DNA from: Saccharospirillum sp.
GTDB taxonomy: Bacteria; Pseudomonadota; Gammaproteobacteria; Pseudomonadales; Natronospirillaceae
Assembly (NCBI GenBank): GCA_018402545.1
Contig: JAGYIL010000001.1
Location: forward strand, 682,001 to 746,000
Length of the DNA: 64,000 nt
Direction: 5' to 3'
The first letter of the stretch is position 1. Every line of letters starts with the position of its first letter. The notes under the pieces were generated by a model that was given only the letters and a program-made list of their open reading frames with translations, made no database searches and was not told where the DNA came from. This document shows positions 60,777 through 64,000 of the stretch, one piece after another. Both the position numbers and the translations under genes were made by a program.

Positions 60777-61958
60777 TTATGGCCGGGGCGCGTCGGGGCG
60801 GGGCGTGATCAGCATCGTCGTGTAGCAGGCGAGAAAGACACCAAAGGCAAGTATCCAGGCCAGGGCAGAAAAGTTAACGGCCCAGCGGTAGTCGAGCCAA
60901 TCTGCCGACGCCGACAGGCGCAACACAGTCGCCAGGGTAATCAGCCAGTAGCTCCAGATGGCATGCCGTGGCAGTTTCAGCGGCCGGCCGGTGTGGCCCA
61001 GGGCTACCCGGGTCATCACGCCGAGAATCAGCGTAGCCATGGCGCCCAGCCCCAGGCTGTGTTGCCAGAAGTGAGTGGTACTCAGCAGCGACAGATCACT
61101 CAAGCCACGGAATACGAGCGATAGGGCCAGCCAGGCGTAAGCCAGATGCAGCACCCAGAGCAGGGGTTCGCGCCAGGTGCGCACGCCTTGCCAGAGCGCC
61201 AGGCGCAGCCCGTTGGTTAACCCGGCAAACACGGCCAGTGGCCCGGTGACACTGCTGCTGACGGGCAGCAGATCCAGCGGAATTAACAGCGCGATGCTCA
61301 GCAGCGCTGCCCGGTCGAGCCATACCGGGCGACGAACCAGGCTGTTACTGCCGTTCAGGCGCAGCCAGTTCCCGGTAAAAGCCGGTACGATGCGCCCGGC
61401 AATGATGGCCATTAACAGGGTGACCAGGCTGAGGCCCAGTTGCTCACCGCTGTTTAGCCAATGGCTTGAGCCTGTGATAAAGCCCAGGTGCATCAGGCCG
61501 TTGCCCGCCAGTAACACGGTCAGCACGCCAACCAGCATCAGGTTTCGGTGGTTCTTGTGGTTAACCAGTACCACCGCCACATAGGCTGCCAGTGTTGCCA
61601 GAAACGAGAGGTCCACCAGGGCGACCAGCCAGGCCGGCCAAATGCTGGCGGTCAGAAACATCAGTCGGCCAGCCACCCACAACAACAGCAAGGCCAGCAA
61701 CTTTCCACCCGCCAGCGGCCTTGCGCCGGTCCAGTTGGTCATGGCGGTCAGCAGAAAACCGGCTATGGCGGCCGGTACCCAGCCGTAAAGCATTTCATGG
61801 CTGTGCCAGTGCAGCGGTGACCAGCCCAGGGGTATCGACCAGCCGCCAAACAGGTAGGCAACCCAGGCCAGTATGGCGACGATGGCGTACAGGGCGCTGG
61901 CCAGAAAAAAGGGCCGGAAAGCGTAGCTGAGCCAGGCGGCAGGTAATGGGCTGGGCAT
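60777..61958 (-). CDS. nnrS: NnrS haem-copper membrane protein
   Basis: The 393-residue protein starts at ATG 61958 with AAGGAA at about six bases; the in-frame TTG at 61973 lies within the NsrR box. It has about twelve TM helices. Typical NnrS features are AFRPFFLASALYAI at the N-terminus, LGWSPLHWHSHEMLYGWVPAAIAGFLLTA and GRIVPAFTGNWL; conserved histidines bind haem and copper. NnrS relieves nitrosative stress. An NsrR-type box directly precedes it. Confidence 0.92.
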   Translation of the reverse strand: MPSPLPAAWLSYAFRPFFLASALYAIVAILAWVAYLFGGWSIPLGWSPLHWHSHEMLYGWVPAAIAGFLLTAMTNWTGARPLAGGKLLALLLLWVAGRLMFLTASIWPAWLVALVDLSFLATLAAYVAVVLVNHKNHRNLMLVGVLTVLLAGNGLMHLGFITGSSHWLNSGEQLGLSLVTLLMAIIAGRIVPAFTGNWLRLNGSNSLVRRPVWLDRAALLSIALLIPLDLLPVSSSVTGPLAVFAGLTNGLRLALWQGVRTWREPLLWVLHLAYAWLALSLVFRGLSDLSLLSTTHFWQHSLGLGAMATLILGVMTRVALGHTGRPLKLPRHAIWSYWLITLATVLRLSASADWLDYRWAVNFSALAWILAFGVFLACYTTMLITPRPDAPRP

Positions 61959-61972
61959 AATGATTTCCTTCA

Positions 61973-61995
61973 AAGAGGTATATAGAATACATCTT
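61973..61995. promoter_or_regulatory. NsrR-like box before nnrS
   Basis: AAGAGGTATA-TAGA-ATACATCTT forms an imperfect 23-base palindrome; the right half ATACATCTT is an exact NsrR half-site. It lies 15 bases upstream of the nnrS ATG, a repressing position. Confidence 0.65.
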
Positions 61996-62046
61996 ATTGT
62001 GACTGAGGTACACTGTCATTAGAGCAACCGATCAACAGAGGGCAGC

Positions 62047-62427
62047 ATGGCCTACGGATTCATTCGCGACCTTCACGTCACCTTTGTAGTGATCAGCGGT
62101 CTCTTCTTTGTTGTAAGGGCCGTCGCTTCGGTACTGGGTGCTGCCTGGTTGCAGCAACGCTGGGCGCGAACCCTGCCGCACCTTATTGACACCCTGTTAC
62201 TGACACTGGGCATCTGGATGCTGGTCCGGCTTGGCCTCTGGCCAACGGAACTGCCGTGGTTAACGGTGAAGCTGATCGCCCTGGTTTTGTACATCCTGCT
62301 GGGCGCCTGGGCGATAAAGCGCGCCAGAACGCCGTGGGGCAGGGCATTATTCGCGGTGCTGGCGCTGCTGGTGTTTGGCTACATGGTGTTGGTCGCACTC
62401 ACCAAGTCGGTTGTACCCTGGGCCTGA
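62047..62427 (+). CDS. SirB2 family membrane protein
   Basis: A 126-residue protein with four TM segments: HVTFVVISGLFFVVRAVASVL, LIDTLLLTLGIWMLVRLGLWP, VKLIALVLYILLGAWAIKR and LFAVLALLVFGYMVLVAL. N-terminal histidine H10 and the layout match SirB2/YccF-like proteins, whose function is uncertain. GAGGG precedes the ATG. It is divergent from nnrS across an 88-base region that contains the NsrR box. Confidence 0.85.
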   Translation: MAYGFIRDLHVTFVVISGLFFVVRAVASVLGAAWLQQRWARTLPHLIDTLLLTLGIWMLVRLGLWPTELPWLTVKLIALVLYILLGAWAIKRARTPWGRALFAVLALLVFGYMVLVALTKSVVPWA

Positions 62428-62494
62428 TGTGCCGGCCGGGGCCGAATCGGGTAAACTTCAGGCATTCATTGTTGCTGTAGATTGTTGAAACCTC

Positions 62495-63583
62495 ATGGAT
62501 GTCATTGTTATCGGTGCCGGTGTTGTTGGCCTGGCCATAGCCCGCCGCTTTGCGATTGCCGGCCAGTCGGTCATGGTGCTGGAGCAACACCCCACGCCAG
62601 GCCAGGAAACCAGTTCGCGAAACTCCGAAGTGTTGCACGCGGGTATTTACTATCGCCCGGGGTCGCTTAAGGCCCGGCTATGTGTGCAGGGGCGTGAGCA
62701 ACTGGTCGCCTATTGCCAGCAACGCCAGGTCCCGCATCGTCTGCTGGGCAAGCTGATTCTGGCGACTGACGAACCGGGTGAAGCAACGCTTGCCAAACTG
62801 CAGACGACAGCGGCGGCCAACGGCGTGTCGCTGGAAGACCTGTCGCAGCCGCAGGTGGCGAAATTGGAACCTGAGGTTGCCTGTCGTCGGGGGCTCTGGT
62901 CGCCGAACACCGGCATTATCGATTCCCACGCACTGATGCTGGCGTTTCAGGCTGATATTGAAGCTCATGGGGGCGATGTGGTTTGCCATCACCGGGTTGA
63001 GCGAGTGATGAAGCAGGGCGATCACTGGCACGTAGCGGTGGTCGACAGCGACGGTGAGCGTTCGCAAATAGAGGCAACCAGGGTCATCAATGCGGCGGGC
63101 CTGGGGGCTCTGGCTGTCGCGCGCTCGGTGGCGCCGGCGCTGCCGGACCTGCCAACCGCCGCCTACGCCAAAGGCTGTTACTTCGGCTACAGCGGACAAT
63201 TGCCCGTGTCGCACTTGCTGTACCCCACGCCTGAGCCAGGCGGGCTGGGCATTCATTTGACGCTCGACCTGAACGGCCAGCCCCGCTTCGGGCCCGACGT
63301 CACCTTTCTCGACAGCGACGAGCCGGACTATGAAGTCGACCCGGCCCGCGCGGCTGACTTTGCCCGCGCCGTTCAAACCTATTTGCCGGGTATTGATCCG
63401 GGCAAGCTGGTGCCGTCTTATGCGGGTGTGCGTCCCAAAGTTCGAATAGCTGGAACCCTGGCGGATGACTTTGTGCTGAGCACTTCGCCCGCACACCCGG
63501 GCCTGATGAACCTGTTCGGTATCGAATCACCCGGCCTGACGGCATCGATGGCACTGGCCGATGATGTTTTTGAAGGCATGTAA
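62495..63583 (+). CDS. FAD-dependent oxidoreductase, L-2-hydroxyglutarate dehydrogenase-like
   Basis: A 362-residue DAO-family flavoenzyme. The ADP-binding motif is VIVIGAGVVGLAIARRFA (3-20), followed by ETSSRNSEVLHAGIYYRPGSLKARLCVQG, a strong LhgO-family signature, and the C-terminal PSYAGVRPKV. LhgO oxidises L-2-hydroxyglutarate to 2-oxoglutarate and passes electrons to quinone. The ATG has no strong Shine-Dalgarno. It stands 67 bases from sirB2 and is followed by a palindromic repeat. Confidence 0.88.
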   Translation: MDVIVIGAGVVGLAIARRFAIAGQSVMVLEQHPTPGQETSSRNSEVLHAGIYYRPGSLKARLCVQGREQLVAYCQQRQVPHRLLGKLILATDEPGEATLAKLQTTAAANGVSLEDLSQPQVAKLEPEVACRRGLWSPNTGIIDSHALMLAFQADIEAHGGDVVCHHRVERVMKQGDHWHVAVVDSDGERSQIEATRVINAAGLGALAVARSVAPALPDLPTAAYAKGCYFGYSGQLPVSHLLYPTPEPGGLGIHLTLDLNGQPRFGPDVTFLDSDEPDYEVDPARAADFARAVQTYLPGIDPGKLVPSYAGVRPKVRIAGTLADDFVLSTSPAHPGLMNLFGIESPGLTASMALADDVFEGM

Positions 63584-63619
63584 TAAAGAAAGCTTTCCGT
63601 TAGAGAGCCTCCCTTGATA

Positions 63620-63805
63620 ACTCAAGTTTTGGAGTTCGCTGGGAGATAGCGGCGGCTGCCGGGGATGCCCCTGTGGGGTAGTCCGCAGCAGGGATGCTGC
63701 GGCCTAGGCTCCATGGATGGATTCACGCCGACCCCACAGGGTCATCCCCGGTGGCCGATGCGGACCAATGCCACCCAGGCCATCCCCGAACTCCAAAACT
63801 TGAGT
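63620..63805. repeat. Large palindromic intergenic element, copy 2
   Basis: A 186-base element with perfect 19-base terminal inverted repeats: ACTCAAGTTTTGGAGTTCG at 63620-63638 and its exact complement at 63787-63805. Inner arms CCGGGGATGCCCCTGTGGGG and CCCCACAGGGTCATCCCCGG are also complementary with one mismatch. Its centre, 63697-63739, matches the first copy at 4321-4363 in inverted orientation. Neither a transposase nor a clear target duplication was seen. It may be a MITE or REP-like family and could act as terminator after the FAD enzyme gene. Confidence 0.82.
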
Positions 63806-63917
63806 GGGTAGGGTAGTACTGAGCGCGTGCAACGCTCTGTATCGCTGGCGTTGCTGGCAATCTATCGTTCAGCCGTTAGTCTAGGAAACTGCTGTCCCTT
63901 ATTCGAGTATCGACTGA

Positions 63918-64000
63918 ATGACCTTTGAAACCCTGTTGTCGCTGTTGCCCTGGCTGGCGCTGATTTTTATGGCATCCGGCATGGTGAAGGGGATTTCAGG
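63918..64000 (+). CDS. TauE/SafE-like permease, start only (cut by window edge)
   Basis: Twenty-seven codons are visible from ATG 63918. The start encodes MTFETLLSLLPWLALIFMAS and continues GMVKGISG, the first TM helix and opening G-rich loop of TauE/SafE-type permeases. The rest lies beyond the window. The identity is likely but rests on few residues. Confidence 0.5.
   Translation, partial: MTFETLLSLLPWLALIFMASGMVKGIS

Overview
The window looks like a chromosomal segment of a heterotrophic, probably marine gammaproteobacterium, perhaps of the Oceanospirillales. This rests on E. coli-like AraC and YtfQRT/YjfF proteins, an NsrR/NnrS pair, a gammaproteobacterial GTP cyclohydrolase II and several Bug/TctC-type transporters. 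The genus is a guess. No rRNA, tRNA, CRISPR, transposase or phage genes were seen. By eye, the outer parts (1-6.9 kb and 57.4-64 kb) are more GC-rich than the middle.

Left flank (1-6.9 kb): two divergent gene sets. One encodes a medium-chain dehydrogenase, a stand-alone RibD-type reductase and GTP cyclohydrolase II. The other encodes a glycosyltransferase and a methyltransferase. Together they suggest a small pteridine- or flavin-like metabolite pathway that continues beyond the left edge. After a palindromic intergenic repeat come an FkbM methyltransferase and an LtaS-like sulfatase/phosphotransferase. From 7.2 to 12.6 kb lies a sugar ABC transporter (YtfQ-YtfR-YtfT-YjfF type) with an AraC orthologue, probably for arabinose. 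Next are a lone Fur-type siderophore-binding protein gene and a chemoreceptor paired with an orphan TctC/Bug binding protein.

The core (about 17.7-57.3 kb) is a roughly 40-kb catabolic island. It holds two closely related IclR regulators, a PcaQ-like LysR regulator, three complete tripartite tricarboxylate transporters (TTT) and five cupin proteins. It also has an EutA-like protein without EutBC, a phthalate-dioxygenase-like Rieske oxygenase with its own Rieske ferredoxin and reductase, and two 4,5-dihydroxyphthalate-decarboxylase-family proteins. Homologues of 4-oxalomesaconate hydratase (LigJ) and the CHA aldolase (LigK) are present, along with several accessory enzymes. Metal-handling proteins include a NicO permease, a CobW GTPase and two further His-rich proteins. 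Five promoter regions in the island share one long inverted motif built on GGAAC-N3-GTTC, a plausible IclR operator that would join the separate operons into one regulon. The gene content fits uptake of aromatic dicarboxylates, ring hydroxylation, decarboxylation to a protocatechuate-like intermediate and cleavage to pyruvate and oxaloacetate. The ring-cleavage dioxygenase and the next two enzymes are missing from the window, so either they lie elsewhere or the substrate is different.

Right flank (57.4-64 kb): a MarR regulator overlapping tail-to-tail with a GH13 alpha-glucosidase; a 43-residue Lys-rich protein; a nitric-oxide-response set (nsrR, a small membrane protein and nnrS, with NsrR-like boxes); SirB2; an LhgO-like FAD oxidase; a second copy of the palindromic repeat; and the start of a TauE/SafE permease cut by the window edge.
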